A DNA stretch of 64,000 nt from CBDHCC01 sp965219235 (GCA_965219235.1 OZ244721.1:2666001-2730000); one strand, 5' to 3'; positions 1-12,286 are shown, counted from the first letter of the stretch. Made by a program: numbers and translations. Notes: generated by a model from the letters alone, not told the origin.

Positions 1-1
1 G

Positions 2-2167
2 CCGGCCCAGTTCCTGCCGCTGGCACAGGGCAACGTGTTCGACGACGCCGTGTTCGACGTCCCCGGGGTTCCGCGCCCTCGCGCCGGCGACCTCTACAAT
101 TTCGGCCCCGCCAACTACCTGCAGGTGGCACAGGAGCGCTATCTGCTCGGCGGCTATGGCGAGTACGAGCTGTCCGATGCCGGTCACAAGGCCTATGCGG
201 AGGTGACCTTCGTCAACAACCGCGTGCCCAACGAACTCGCGGCCACGCCGGTCACCGGAACGTTCAACGTGAACATCGCGACGGTGGCGCCGTTCCTGTC
301 GCCCGGAGCCGTGGCGGCCCTGCAGCAGATCGATGCCAACGAGGCGGCGATCAACGCGGCGCGAGCGGCGACGGACGCGGCCAACGCGGGCACGCCAGGC
401 TACGTTCCGCTCGGCCCACTTTACAGCGGCGCCAACGCGCCGGCGAACGGCGCGGGAGTGATCAGCACCTCCATCCAGCGCCGCGTGGTCGAGACGGGGT
501 CCCGCAACTCGCTCGATGAGCGCAACGCCTTCCGTCTTCTGGTCGGGGTGACCGGACCGGTGTTCGGCAACTTCAACTACGACGCCTATTATAGCTATGC
601 GCGGACCCGCAACGCCAACATCCAGTCGGGCAACATCAGTCGCTCGGCGTTCCAGGCGGGTCTGGATGGCACCGGCACCCCGATCAACATCTTCGGGCCG
701 GGCACTCTGACTCCCGCCCAGGTCGATTCGATCTCCATCCTGGCCCAGAATGGCGACATCTCCACATTGCAGGTCGCCAGCGCGTCGGTGAGTGGTGGCT
801 TGTTCAACTTCGGCTATGGCGCGGACGATGTCGGCATCGCGATCGGCGGAGAGTACCGCAAGACATCGTCCGAGTTCATCCCGGACACCGCCTTGTCGTC
901 GGGTGACGTGATTGGCTTCAACGGGTCCGCGCCGACCGCCGGCTCCTACAATGTGAAGGAGGTGTTCGGCGAGCTTCGTGTGCCGATCGCATCGGGCAAG
1001 CCGGGACTGGAGCTGCTCGAAGCCAATGGCGCCGTCCGCTACTCCGACTATTCGCTGGACGCCGTGGGCGGGGTCACCACCTACGCCGGGGGCCTGCAAT
1101 ACGCCCCGATCCGCGACATCACCTTCCGCGGCCAGTATCAGCGCGCGATCCGGGCTCCCAACGTTCAGGAGCTGTTCGGGGGTCTGGCGCAGAACTTTCC
1201 GGGCGCCGTCGACCCGTGCGCGGTGGAGGCCAATGCCGCCAACCCCACCATCGCCGCGCTTTGCGTCGCCACAGGTGTGGCACCGGATCAGGTCGGCGTT
1301 CCCGGGTTGCAGCTAAACACCCAGATTCAGGACGTAGAGGGTGGATTCGCAGGGCTGCAGGAGGAGCGGTCCGAAAGCTACACCGGCGGTGTGGTGGTGC
1401 GGCCACGCTTCCTGCCGGGCTTCGCGCTGACGGCCGACTATTTCAACATCAAGGTCGATGGCTACATCACCGCACTGGGCGGCGGCCTGAACAACGTCCT
1501 GAACCTCTGCTACAACGTGTTCCAGGACGTGAATTCGATCTACTGCCAGGCCATCGCTGCGGGCCGCAACCGTGCGGCTGGCGGCGTTCTCGACGACACC
1601 AACCCGCCGCGTATCCTGAACGCGAATTCGGGCAAGGTGGAGACGGACGGCATCGATCTGGCCGCCAGCTACAACACGCGCATTCCGTTTTCCCTGCTGA
1701 CAGACACCGGCGAGCAGAAGTTGAACCTGTTCTTCCAGGGAACCTGGACGCACAAGTTCGACTTCACACCGGTGGAGGATACTCCCGACATCGTGAACGA
1801 ATGCGCCGGAACCTTCGGTTTGATCTGTCCGAACGGAAATCCGCGTCCGAAATACAAGTGGACCAGCCGCGCCTCCTTCATCGACGGGCCGCTGACCAGC
1901 AGCGTCCGCTGGCGGCACCTGTCGCACGTCCGGGACGACGACCCCACGACCGACTACAGCGTCGAGCGCCTGCGTGCCTACAATCTGATCGACCTGTCCT
2001 TCTCGGCCGATTTGGCGGACCAGTTCACGCTGGCGATCGGCGTGAACAACCTGTTCGACAAGAAGCCGCAGCTGATCGGCGACAACCAGGAGCAGGCGAA
2101 CACCTATCCGTCGACGTACGACGTGCTGGGCCGCGACTTCTTCGTGTCGGCGGCCTTGCGCTTCTGA
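2..2167 (+). CDS. TonB-dependent receptor, C-terminal part (5' end outside window)
   Basis: An outer-membrane beta-barrel receptor that would import a scarce ligand (siderophore, vitamin or oligomer) using TonB energy. The frame is open from base 2 with no convincing start, so signal peptide, TonB box and probably the plug lie upstream of the window. About 720 residues are visible. They show the barrel pattern of alternating hydrophobic and aromatic strands, an arginine-rich barrel segment (FRGQYQRAIRAPNVQELFGG), the late motif GVNNLFDKKPQLIG, and a terminal Phe (AALRF) as expected for BAM-assembled barrels. Two cysteine pairs occur in predicted loops. A hairpin terminator follows directly. 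The neighbouring 2OG oxygenases suggest one uptake/modification locus, but the ligand cannot be read from sequence. Confidence 0.93.
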   Translation, partial: PAQFLPLAQGNVFDDAVFDVPGVPRPRAGDLYNFGPANYLQVAQERYLLGGYGEYELSDAGHKAYAEVTFVNNRVPNELAATPVTGTFNVNIATVAPFLSPGAVAALQQIDANEAAINAARAATDAANAGTPGYVPLGPLYSGANAPANGAGVISTSIQRRVVETGSRNSLDERNAFRLLVGVTGPVFGNFNYDAYYSYARTRNANIQSGNISRSAFQAGLDGTGTPINIFGPGTLTPAQVDSISILAQNGDISTLQVASASVSGGLFNFGYGADDVGIAIGGEYRKTSSEFIPDTALSSGDVIGFNGSAPTAGSYNVKEVFGELRVPIASGKPGLELLEANGAVRYSDYSLDAVGGVTTYAGGLQYAPIRDITFRGQYQRAIRAPNVQELFGGLAQNFPGAVDPCAVEANAANPTIAALCVATGVAPDQVGVPGLQLNTQIQDVEGGFAGLQEERSESYTGGVVVRPRFLPGFALTADYFNIKVDGYITALGGGLNNVLNLCYNVFQDVNSIYCQAIAAGRNRAAGGVLDDTNPPRILNANSGKVETDGIDLAASYNTRIPFSLLTDTGEQKLNLFFQGTWTHKFDFTPVEDTPDIVNECAGTFGLICPNGNPRPKYKWTSRASFIDGPLTSSVRWRHLSHVRDDDPTTDYSVERLRAYNLIDLSFSADLADQFTLAIGVNNLFDKKPQLIGDNQEQANTYPSTYDVLGRDFFVSAALRF

Positions 2168-2188
2168 CGCTCCGACTGTCGATTGTTG

Positions 2189-2221
2189 AAGCGGCGGGTT
2201 CTTATGGGATCCGCCGCTTTT
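2189..2221 (+). terminator. Rho-independent terminator after first TonB receptor
   Basis: The arms AAGCGGCGG and CCGCCGCTT pair over 9 bp around a 13-nt loop and run into a short T tract, 22 bases after the receptor stop codon. Confidence 0.75.
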
Positions 2222-2481
2222 GGTGATGACGGCGGCACGGTTGCGCTCCTGCGCGAGCGCCTGTTCGCCCAGCACGATGGTGTAAGAAAGGGCGGCTGGA
2301 GGCCCATGGGGCCGCCCAGAGTTCCGTTCTCCGGTTCAGAGCCTGCGGGCTACAATCCAGTGGGCGAAGAGTGCTCGTCTGCCTGCGTTTCGAAAGTCCA
2401 TCGCCGCCGCGCTGGCGGGCAGACACTCGCCATCGTCGTCCCGCCGCCGCGAAAAGACACACCAGGCGACGCGATGGTCGC

Positions 2482-4257
2482 TCACGCTCTGGGTGTCACG
2501 TCGAAGGCGACGGTCAGTCGCTCTCCGGACCGGAACGGCACGGTGCCGTGATACAGCGTGGACGGGAACAGGGCCAGCCGTCCGACTTGAGGTTCGATGA
2601 CCCCAGTGGGCGGCAGATCGAGGCGGAGTTGGCGGGGGCTGGCCCCCAACGTCAACCAACCCGCCTGCGGCTGCTCGTCCGCACCCAGCTCCGGCACGCG
2701 CAGATAGGCGGCGGAACTCACCACTCCGTGTGGATGGATATGATGGATGTGATAGCCGGTGCCGGTCAGCCGAACCGACCAGGAGCCGGAGATCGCCCAG
2801 TCGGCCTCGCGATGGCGCAGCAGGGGATGACGCGGATCCGCCTTCGGAAGGGCGGCCCGATACCGCTCGACCGCGTCCCGCAAGCGGTCCGCCAGCATCC
2901 GGAGGACCGGCTCCGTGCGGGCGAAGAGTCGCCCCCGGGTCTGTGTTCCGCCTCGCATGGATTGGCCGAGCGGCTGCGCACGGGATGCGGCGTGCAGCTG
3001 GCGCAGCAGGGCAATGGACTTGGACAATTCCTCGTCCGTCAGCTTCAGGTCCTGGGTCGCCACCAGCCCGGCCTGGCCGTGGAGCCAATCCTCCCGCTCG
3101 TCGCCCAGCATGCGCCAGGCGAGCGACAGCAGCGCCCAGTGCGACACCGTCGCGGTGTCCGCCTCCACCAGCGGTTCGAGCGCCGCCGCCGCGGCGGCCG
3201 GATCGCGCTCCCGCAGGGCCAGATAGGCGAGCGGTTCGGCGGCGATGTCCGCCGCCGTGCGCGCGAGTTGGGCGAGAACCCGGTGCGCGCGATCGAGATC
3301 GTCCGTCATCATGGCGGCAAAGGCTTCGCTCTGCTGAATCGGGACCAGATCGCGCATCCCGGCCGCCAGCCCGTCGATCAAGGCCAGCGCATCACCCTCC
3401 CGCTCCGCCTGCACCAGGACCGTCGCGTGCTCGATTGCCAGCGCGGCATCGTCCGGTCGCCTTTGTCGCCCGTCGCAAAGAGTAGTGTCCGCAGGCTCGC
3501 CGCGCCGCGACGCCAGCTTGACGTACGTGCGATGGCCCTCCAGCCAGTCGGGCTCCAGTCGCAGCCGCGCGCGCAGCCGGTCGAGCGCGGTCGAGCCAAG
3601 GTCGGCTTGAACCGCGCCCAGCAGAAGATCCCGGTCGTCCGGCATGCGCGCCAGGGCCAGCTCGTGTCGCGCGAGCGCGTCCGCCTCTCCGCGTTCCAGA
3701 GCGATGCGGGCGCGACCTGCCAGCGCGGAGGCGAGCTGCGGCGCCAGCCTCAGCGCCTCGTCAAAGGCGTGCGCGGCCTCGTCCAGTGACTCAACGCTCC
3801 GCAGCGCGGCGCCCAGCACCGACCAGTTGACCGCCTGTTCGGGTCCGGCACGGACGGCGGTGCGGGCCGCCGCGACCGCCTCGGGCCAGCGTTCGAGAGA
3901 GGCGAGCGCCAGGCTGAGATTGCGCCAGCCATCCGTGAAGGAGGGTCTCAACCGGACCGCCGCGGTGTACGCTTCGACCGCGTCTCCGTCGCGACCGGCG
4001 TCGGTCAAGGCGTTTCCGAGATTGTTGCGGATGTCGGGATCGGTAGGAGCCAGCCGCGCCGCGTGCTCCAGGTCGGCGACCGCACAGTCCAGCGATCCCA
4101 GTCGGCGATGGACCAGACCGGACAGGTGGAGGACAGCCGGATGGGGTGGGATCAGTCCCGCCAGCCGGTCCAACCGGCGACGCGCGTCCCCCCACCGGCC
4201 TGCACCATACGCCGTCTCCGCAGCGGAGAAGAGCCGGTTGGGATCGTCGGCGCTCAC
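2482..4257 (-). CDS. TPR-repeat protein with C-terminal 2OG-Fe(II) oxygenase-like domain
   Basis: A 591-residue two-part protein. Residues about 1-250 are TPR repeats (AVLHLSGLVHRRLG, NNLGNALTDAGRDGDAVEAY), followed by a less regular helical region to about 430. The C-terminal 110 residues resemble the putative 2OG-Fe(II) oxygenases of the 2OG-FeII_Oxy_5 type. A histidine-rich strand GYHIHHIHPHG at 501-511 would carry the first iron ligands, LFPSTLYHG with His570 the distal ligand, and Arg580 would bind 2-oxoglutarate. The start overlaps the stop of the upstream pseudogene (TGATG), so the two were once translationally coupled. The gene faces the upstream TonB receptor. TPR fusions of this family are common in sphingomonads and Caulobacter near TonB receptors. 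The substrate is unknown; a peptide or protein hydroxylase is possible. Confidence 0.85.
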   Translation of the reverse strand: MSADDPNRLFSAAETAYGAGRWGDARRRLDRLAGLIPPHPAVLHLSGLVHRRLGSLDCAVADLEHAARLAPTDPDIRNNLGNALTDAGRDGDAVEAYTAAVRLRPSFTDGWRNLSLALASLERWPEAVAAARTAVRAGPEQAVNWSVLGAALRSVESLDEAAHAFDEALRLAPQLASALAGRARIALERGEADALARHELALARMPDDRDLLLGAVQADLGSTALDRLRARLRLEPDWLEGHRTYVKLASRRGEPADTTLCDGRQRRPDDAALAIEHATVLVQAEREGDALALIDGLAAGMRDLVPIQQSEAFAAMMTDDLDRAHRVLAQLARTAADIAAEPLAYLALRERDPAAAAAALEPLVEADTATVSHWALLSLAWRMLGDEREDWLHGQAGLVATQDLKLTDEELSKSIALLRQLHAASRAQPLGQSMRGGTQTRGRLFARTEPVLRMLADRLRDAVERYRAALPKADPRHPLLRHREADWAISGSWSVRLTGTGYHIHHIHPHGVVSSAAYLRVPELGADEQPQAGWLTLGASPRQLRLDLPPTGVIEPQVGRLALFPSTLYHGTVPFRSGERLTVAFDVTPRA

Positions 4258-4746
4258 CTTGGTGGATTTGCCCGGCGGCGGGCGGGCTGTCCAGCCGGTC
4301 CTTTCAGCGATCCCTCAACCAGCCGGTGGTCGTACAGCGCGCCCAGGGAGCGCAGGGTGCCACCGCGCGCTATGTGGCGAAGCGGCAAGGCGAACAGGTT
4401 GAGCGGGTTGAACCGGGCGTGCAGCCCGCTTCCACATTGTCGCGCTCGTCCAGGAACAGGAGCTGCCCGTCCCAGTCGGGCCGCCATTCCACGGCGCATA
4501 TCGAGAGCCACATAGGCGATCTGCCGCCCCTCGCGATCGGCGTCGCTGTCGTCATGGGTCGACGGGAAGCGGCCCGGCCCGAACGGCGTCGCCTGGGCAT
4601 CCGCCTTGATGAGGTTGGTGCGACCTGTGGCAGCACGCGCCCAGGCGAGGAACGTCCCACCGCCTCCCGCCTTGCCACGCCAAGCCCCACGGCGTCTTGG
4701 TGGCGAGCACGTCGTGGAGGACATTGGCGGAGGCGGAGGTCAGCAC
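4254..4746 (-). pseudogene. Broken 2OG-Fe(II) oxygenase (prolyl-hydroxylase-like)
   Basis: Pieces of one oxygenase are spread over three minus-strand frames: NVLHDVLATKTPWGLAWQGG first, then TNLIKADAQATPFGPGRF...THDD in a second frame, then EWRPDWDGQLLFLDERDN in a third, then FNPLNLFALPLRHIARGG back in the second. Joined, these match the intact gene at 5150-5845 segment for segment, including the HxD iron motif (THDD against AHDD) and the DWRPEWGG strand. Shifts fall near 4665, 4495 and 4415. Three in under 500 bases argue for real decay rather than one sequencing error. The GTG start at 4746 is a guess. The product was probably coupled to the TPR-oxygenase downstream. Confidence 0.75.
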
Positions 4747-4869
4747 ATCGAAATTTGAATCCGTCCGTTGGCGGCAAAGCGCTGTGCCAACGCTGAGTGG
4801 TCGAGAGTGGTGTCGCAGTTTGAAAAAGTTTCGGGCAAGAGTGCGGTGCGACCTGAAGCGGACATCGCA

Positions 4870-4990
4870 GCCCTCTCCCCTTCAGGGGAGAGGAGGGAGC
4901 CGGGAAGCGGCGGAAGGAGAGGGGAACGCCAAAGCCGGGAGAGACCCGACCAACCCTCTCCCAACCCTCTCCCCTGAAGGGGAGAGGGCT
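4870..4990. repeat. Palindromic intergenic repeat pair (CTCTCCCC type) in a gene-free stretch
   Basis: CTCTCCCCTTCAGGGGAGAG at 4873-4892 is a near-perfect palindrome, and a second copy in the opposite sense sits at about 4966-4988, separated by a purine-rich linker. The whole 4747-5149 gap between the divergent oxygenases carries no gene that I can support. Related elements occur at 31654, 31770, 32630, 32725 and 39548. Confidence 0.7.
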
Positions 4991-5149
4991 TTATACGGCG
5001 ACCGCACATCTCCACAGCGGACCCTGCGCGGAGGAGTTCAAACTGAGGCACTACCTGGTCGAGATCGGGGTTGACTTGGAAGAGCGGAAGTGGGTCCATC
5101 GACCTTGTTCTACCGACAAGGAAACCGTGTGCAACATGCCCCCACCTTG

Positions 5150-5845
5150 ATGGACGACTTGGACGTGCCCCGCTTGGCGGCCGAGTACGCTCGCACGGGT
5201 CGGGTGCGGGTCACGTCATTCCTGCGCTCGGGCCACGCCGAGGCGTTGCACGCGGCTCTGAAGGGGCGTGGAGACTGGACGCAGGTGGTGTCCGGACGGA
5301 GCGGGGCGGTGGAGTTGCCGAGAGCCGTGCGCGCGACCCTGCCGATCGAGCGGCTGTCGGCGCTCGACGCGGCGGTGCGGGCGGAGGCGCGCTACGGCTT
5401 CCAGTACCGCTACGAGACCATACGCGTGCCCGATGGGGCGGCGGAGCGTGCGAGGTCCGCCGATCCGCTGACGGCGTTCGCCCGCTCTCTGTCGAGCGAG
5501 CCGGTGCTGGGGATCTTGCGCCAGATAACGGGCGCGTGCGACGTGAGCTTCGCCGACGCGCAGGCCACCGCCTATGGACCGGGCGACTTCCTGACCGCGC
5601 ACGACGATGGTGTGCCGGGCAAGGCGCGCCGCGCTGCTTACGTGTTCTCCCTGTGCCCCGATTGGCGGCCAGAATGGGGCGGGCTTCTGCTGTTCCACGA
5701 GTCCGACGGCCGGCTAGAGGGCTGGTCGCCGGGGATGAACGCGCTTACCCTGTTCCGCGTGCCCGGCCCTCATTCGGTCAGCGAAGTCGTGGCGCAGGTC
5801 CCCGTGCGTCGTTATTCGGTAACGGGTTGGCTGAGGGCGGTTTGA
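5150..5845 (+). CDS. 2OG-Fe(II) oxygenase, prolyl-hydroxylase-like
   Basis: A 231-residue protein of the prolyl 4-hydroxylase/Tpa1-like superfamily, expected to use O2, Fe(II) and 2-oxoglutarate to hydroxylate a substrate residue. The double-stranded beta-helix core shows TAHDDG (iron ligands His151 and Asp153), strand RRAAYVFSLCPDWRPEWGG, distal His208 in GPHSVSEV and the 2OG-binding arginine in VRRYSVTGWL. I chose the ATG at 5150 because conserved sequence starts at MDDLDVPRLAAEY. An in-frame GTG at 5090 would add 20 unconserved residues. It diverges from the broken paralogue and the TPR-oxygenase and lies between two TonB receptor genes. Role unknown; peptide or siderophore modification is one possibility. 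Confidence 0.85.
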   Translation: MDDLDVPRLAAEYARTGRVRVTSFLRSGHAEALHAALKGRGDWTQVVSGRSGAVELPRAVRATLPIERLSALDAAVRAEARYGFQYRYETIRVPDGAAERARSADPLTAFARSLSSEPVLGILRQITGACDVSFADAQATAYGPGDFLTAHDDGVPGKARRAAYVFSLCPDWRPEWGGLLLFHESDGRLEGWSPGMNALTLFRVPGPHSVSEVVAQVPVRRYSVTGWLRAV

Positions 5846-6070
5846 GGGATCGGTTGAACCTTGCCTCACACGATCGACATGGCCGCGGGCCGGGTCGGCT
5901 GCGTCCGTGTGTCGGAGCCGAAGATACGCGCCGCGCCCTTTTTAAATGGTCCTGAAGCTGGCTGGCCGGAGCCGTCCCGCCGGATCGGCTTCGACGATCT
6001 GTCGGCCGGTCCGGCTTCGCCCCTGCCCAATATCGCGCATGTCGCCTTGTGCGTGGGATTAGGCCACCAC

Positions 6071-6331
6071 CAGCCCCAGCTCCCCTCGCCCTCATCCACC
6101 CGCACGGTCGACCCATCCAGCACCTCGCCCGCCAGCAACCTGTCCGCCAAGGAATCTGGCAGGTGGCGCTGGACGGCGCGCTTGAGCGGCCGCGCACCGT
6201 AGACCGGGTCGTAGCCGACGCGGCCGAGCCAATCCCTCGCCCCGTCCGTCAGCTCCAGCGCGATCTTGCGGTCCCTGAGCAGCTCGCCGACGCGCGCCAC
6301 CTGGATCGCCACGATCGGCGCCATGTCGGCT
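6071..6331 (-). pseudogene. Decayed copy of the 3' end of clpB
   Basis: The reverse strand encodes MAPIVAIQVARVGELLRDRK and runs through GARPLKRAVQRHL and DRLLAGEV, matching the last 85 or so residues of intact ClpB (9676-12255). About nine bases in ten agree by eye. A missing base near 6085 shifts the frame, replaces the normal ClpB ending (GEGELGLTVG) with GEGSWGWWW, and removes the stop. Homology stops sharply at both ends. There is no ATPase domain, so it cannot be functional as ClpB. Together with intact clpB it forms a direct repeat around the TonB receptor at 6534-9587. Confidence 0.9.
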
Positions 6332-6533
6332 CAGTGCGGCGAGAACCGCAGGGGTAAATAAGCCGCAGTAGATAGCTGCAGATGTTGCAAAGAAGTTACA
6401 CCATGCTCTGAAATGGCGCGCGCTTTGTTTCCTGTCTTTACCAATCACCTGACTGAGGGCATCCTTCGGTCAGTAAGAAAGAAATTTTCCGAAGCGACTT
6501 AGGCAATTCGAATTTCAAAATGGGGATCAAGCT
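6332..6533 (+). promoter_or_regulatory. Leader region of the second TonB receptor with imperfect hairpin
   Basis: This stretch is clearly richer in A and T than its surroundings, as expected for a promoter/leader. An imperfect inverted repeat CTGACTGAGGG / CCTTCGGTCAG lies at 6449-6473. GGGGAT at 6521-6526 is the likely ribosome-binding site for the TTG start. No certain -10/-35 or Fur box was identified. Confidence 0.4.
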
Positions 6534-9500
6534 TTGAACACTATCCGTTCTGTAACGGTTCTTAAGTCTAGCGTCGCCACCGTGGCGCTCGGCTTGGCTC
6601 TTATGGCTGCGCCGGCGCACGCGCAGGATGCGACGCCCACCAACGTGGGCGATGTCGACTGCTCGGTGACTCCGAACGATCCGAACTGCGCGGGTCCCGA
6701 CACCCCCGCGGCTGGAGAGGGGATCGTCATCACCGGCTCCATCCTGGGACGGACGGACACGGAAACGCCATCGCCGGTGACCACGATCACCACGGAAAAC
6801 CTCGACCAGCGCGGCATCAGCACCGTGCAGGAAGGTCTGCAGTCGCTCGCGTCCAACAACGGCCCGGCGCTGACCAACAGCTTCACCGCCAACGGCGCCT
6901 TCGCGGGCGGCGCGTCGGCCGTGTCTCTGCGGGGCCTGTCCACCAGCTCCACATTGGTCCTGTTCGACGGCCTGCGCGCCGCCTACTTTCCGCTGGCCGA
7001 TGACGGCACGCGCAACTTCGTCGATCTCAACACGATTCCGGATGACATCGTCGATCGGATCGAGGTGCTGCGCGACGGCGCATCCTCCGCCTATGGCGCC
7101 GACGCGATCGCGGGCGTGGTCAACGTGATCACCAAGCGCCAGTTCACCGGCTTCGGCGGTCGCGCGGAGGGCGGCATCTCCGAGCGTGGCGACGCGTCCC
7201 AATATCGGCTCAGCCTGACCGCAGGTCATGGCGACATCAGCGCCGACGGCTTCAACGTCTATGCCAGCGGCTTCTACTATCGCAGCGAGGCACTGAAGAA
7301 TTCGCAGCGCCCCTATCCCTTCAACTCGGACGATCTTCGTGGACTGAGCGGGCCTGATGGCACGCGAGGACCCAATGACACCTTAAACGGCATCGAAAGC
7401 GATGGGACGTTCGCCAGCATCTCGACCGCCACCAATTTCCTGGTGCGCCCCTACGATCCCACGAATACGACGGCCCAGGGCCGCTATCAAAATTTGTCGG
7501 CGTGTACGAACGGCACCTTCACCACTCTGACGGACGCACAATTCGCGGCTGTTGCAAACGCGCCCCGTCAGGTTTGCAACGTGGACTATACGCAGCAGTA
7601 CGGCGTGATCACGCCGCAGATCGAGCGGTTCGGCGGTTCGGCGCGTGCGACCTTCACCTTCGGCGGCGACTCCGAAGCGTTCGCAGAGGTCAATTTCCAG
7701 CAGAGTTCGTCCCGGTACACCGGCAATCCGGCCACCATCTATGGCACGGCCAATGCCGGCATCTTGTTTCCGCAATTCTCGACCTCCGGCACGGGCGGCA
7801 CACGCGCCGCAGGCTCCTTCCCGTTGACCTTGCCAGTCTATGTCTGCGCTCAGGGCGTCGGCAGCGCCAACGGCCTGAACACGGGCTGCAACGCGACCAA
7901 CGGTCGCCTGAACCCCAACAACCCGTTCGCGGCGCAGGGCCAGCTGGCCCGCCTGATCGGCCGTGACCTTGGCAATCCAGTCGTGAACGAGACCCGCAAT
8001 CGTGTCTATCGCGGTATGATCGGGGTTCGTGGCAGCATCACACCCAATATCACCTACGATATCGGTGCTGTTGCCATGCACACGGACTTTGAGCGTCGCC
8101 GCCAGGGCTACGTCTACATCGCCAACTTGCTGACCGCAGTGGCGCAAGGCACCTTCAACTTCGTCAATCCCGAACTGAACACCCAGGCTCAGCGTGATTT
8201 TCTGATGCCGGACAGCAACGTGGGTGCCACGTCCGACCTGTACCAGTTGCAGGCGGTGGTGAGCGGCACCTTGGCTGAGTTGAGTGGCGGCCCGCTGCAG
8301 TTGGGCGTGGGTGGCACCATCTATTACGAGGCGGTCGACGCGCCCAGCGGCAACCCGGACAATTTCGGGCCGACGCAACGCTACTTCACCCTGAACGCCT
8401 TCGGCACCAAGGGCGACCGGACGGTCAAGGCGGTGTTCGCCGAGCTGAACGCGCCGGTCCTGGACATCTTCGAGGTGAACCTGAGCGGCCGCTACGACAG
8501 CTACTCTTCGGGCCAGGATTACTTTTCGCCCAAGGTCGGCGCGAAGTTCACCCCGGTGCGACAGCTGGCGATCCGCGGCACCTACTCTCGCGGTTTCCGG
8601 ATCCCGTCGTTCGGTGAGGCGAACGCGCTGCCGACGACTGGCTTCGTCACGAACAACGCCTCCATATTCAACGACGGTTTCCTGCAGCAATATGGCTGCA
8701 CGGTGGCGACGTTCAGCACCTGTCCGGCCTACATCCGATCCGGGTCCTATGGGCAGACGACCCTTGCCAGTCCGAACTTGGACCCGGAGAAGTCGCGGTC
8801 GTTCACCGGCGGTGTCATCTTCGAACCGATCCGTAACTTGTCGTTCACGGTCGATTATTACAACATCAAGAAGACAGGTGCGATCACGCAGCCGAGCAAC
8901 TCCCCGGCGCTGCAGGCCTACTACACGGGCCAGCCGATTCCGGCCGGTTTTACCGTGACGCCCGACGCGCCTGACGTGAACAATCCGACCGCAACGCCGC
9001 GTGTTGCGTTCGTGGCGTCGCAGCTGATCAACGCGAACACGGTCAAGACGTCGGGGATCGACGGCGGCATCAGTTTCCGACGGGAGTTCGGTGACTTCAG
9101 CTTCGGCAGTTTCCTGGATGCGAGCTACATTCTCAAGTTGGAAACCGTTTTCCCCGACGGCACGCGCGAACGGTATGACGGTACGCTGGGCAACTTCAAC
9201 CTAACCGCAGGCTCGGGCACGCCCAAGTTCCGCGGCACCTGGCTGAACAGCATCGAATTCGGTGGTTTCCAGCTGAACGGGACCGTCAACTACTTCGACG
9301 GATATGACCTGTCGGCGCAGGATCAGGGAGACGATTACAAGGACGGCGGCTTGAACCCCGGCTATTCGCCGACCGGTGATCGGGTGCCCCGTTATATCAC
9401 CGTCGACCTGGGTATCCGGGTAAAGGCGAACGACCGCTTCACCTTCACCGCCAACGTGCTCAACCTGCTCGACGACCTGCCGCCGATCGACGTGGTCACT

Positions 9501-9587
9501 TATGGTGCCCATCTCTACAATCCGGTGCAGGGCGGCACGGGCATTCTGGGCCGCTATTTCAAGGCGGGTGTGCGCGTCGGGTTCTGA
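6534..9587 (+). CDS. TonB-dependent outer-membrane receptor
   Basis: A full-length 1017-residue receptor. TTG start, signal peptide to about residue 30 (LGLALMAAPAHA/QD), then a TonB-box-like segment GEGIVITGSILGRTD near 61-75. The plug domain follows (TPSPVTTITTENLDQRGIS, LRGLSTSSTLVLFDGLRA, VDRIEVLRDGASSAYGADAI), then a large 22-strand barrel ending in Phe (AGVRVGF). Strands FRGTW and YITVDLGIRVKANDRF and the NVLNLLDD motif are typical of the last third. It stands alone between a clpB fragment and intact clpB, with its own leader and a strong terminator. Two cysteine-bearing loops (YVCAQGVG, LNTGCNATNG) suggest disulfides. Substrate unknown. Base composition is lower in G+C than clpB, consistent with a mobile uptake gene. 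Confidence 0.95.
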   Translation: MNTIRSVTVLKSSVATVALGLALMAAPAHAQDATPTNVGDVDCSVTPNDPNCAGPDTPAAGEGIVITGSILGRTDTETPSPVTTITTENLDQRGISTVQEGLQSLASNNGPALTNSFTANGAFAGGASAVSLRGLSTSSTLVLFDGLRAAYFPLADDGTRNFVDLNTIPDDIVDRIEVLRDGASSAYGADAIAGVVNVITKRQFTGFGGRAEGGISERGDASQYRLSLTAGHGDISADGFNVYASGFYYRSEALKNSQRPYPFNSDDLRGLSGPDGTRGPNDTLNGIESDGTFASISTATNFLVRPYDPTNTTAQGRYQNLSACTNGTFTTLTDAQFAAVANAPRQVCNVDYTQQYGVITPQIERFGGSARATFTFGGDSEAFAEVNFQQSSSRYTGNPATIYGTANAGILFPQFSTSGTGGTRAAGSFPLTLPVYVCAQGVGSANGLNTGCNATNGRLNPNNPFAAQGQLARLIGRDLGNPVVNETRNRVYRGMIGVRGSITPNITYDIGAVAMHTDFERRRQGYVYIANLLTAVAQGTFNFVNPELNTQAQRDFLMPDSNVGATSDLYQLQAVVSGTLAELSGGPLQLGVGGTIYYEAVDAPSGNPDNFGPTQRYFTLNAFGTKGDRTVKAVFAELNAPVLDIFEVNLSGRYDSYSSGQDYFSPKVGAKFTPVRQLAIRGTYSRGFRIPSFGEANALPTTGFVTNNASIFNDGFLQQYGCTVATFSTCPAYIRSGSYGQTTLASPNLDPEKSRSFTGGVIFEPIRNLSFTVDYYNIKKTGAITQPSNSPALQAYYTGQPIPAGFTVTPDAPDVNNPTATPRVAFVASQLINANTVKTSGIDGGISFRREFGDFSFGSFLDASYILKLETVFPDGTRERYDGTLGNFNLTAGSGTPKFRGTWLNSIEFGGFQLNGTVNYFDGYDLSAQDQGDDYKDGGLNPGYSPTGDRVPRYITVDLGIRVKANDRFTFTANVLNLLDDLPPIDVVTYGAHLYNPVQGGTGILGRYFKAGVRVGF

Positions 9588-9611
9588 ACCGACGGACGAT
9601 CCAGACATTCA

Positions 9612-9640
9612 GGGGGCGCCCGGCAATGGGCGCCCCTTTT
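9612..9640 (+). terminator. Rho-independent terminator after second TonB receptor
   Basis: Arms GGGGCGCC and GGCGCCCC (8 bp) with an 8-nt loop and a TTTT tail, 25 bases past the stop. It separates the receptor from convergent clpB. Confidence 0.85.
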
Positions 9641-9675
9641 CGTGCCGGCTGTCGTCTCCGGCCGATGCGGGGGTG

Positions 9676-12255
<2,580 letters not shown>

Positions 12256-12286
12256 GGACGTCCCCTCATGATGCCTGTCTCAGGTA

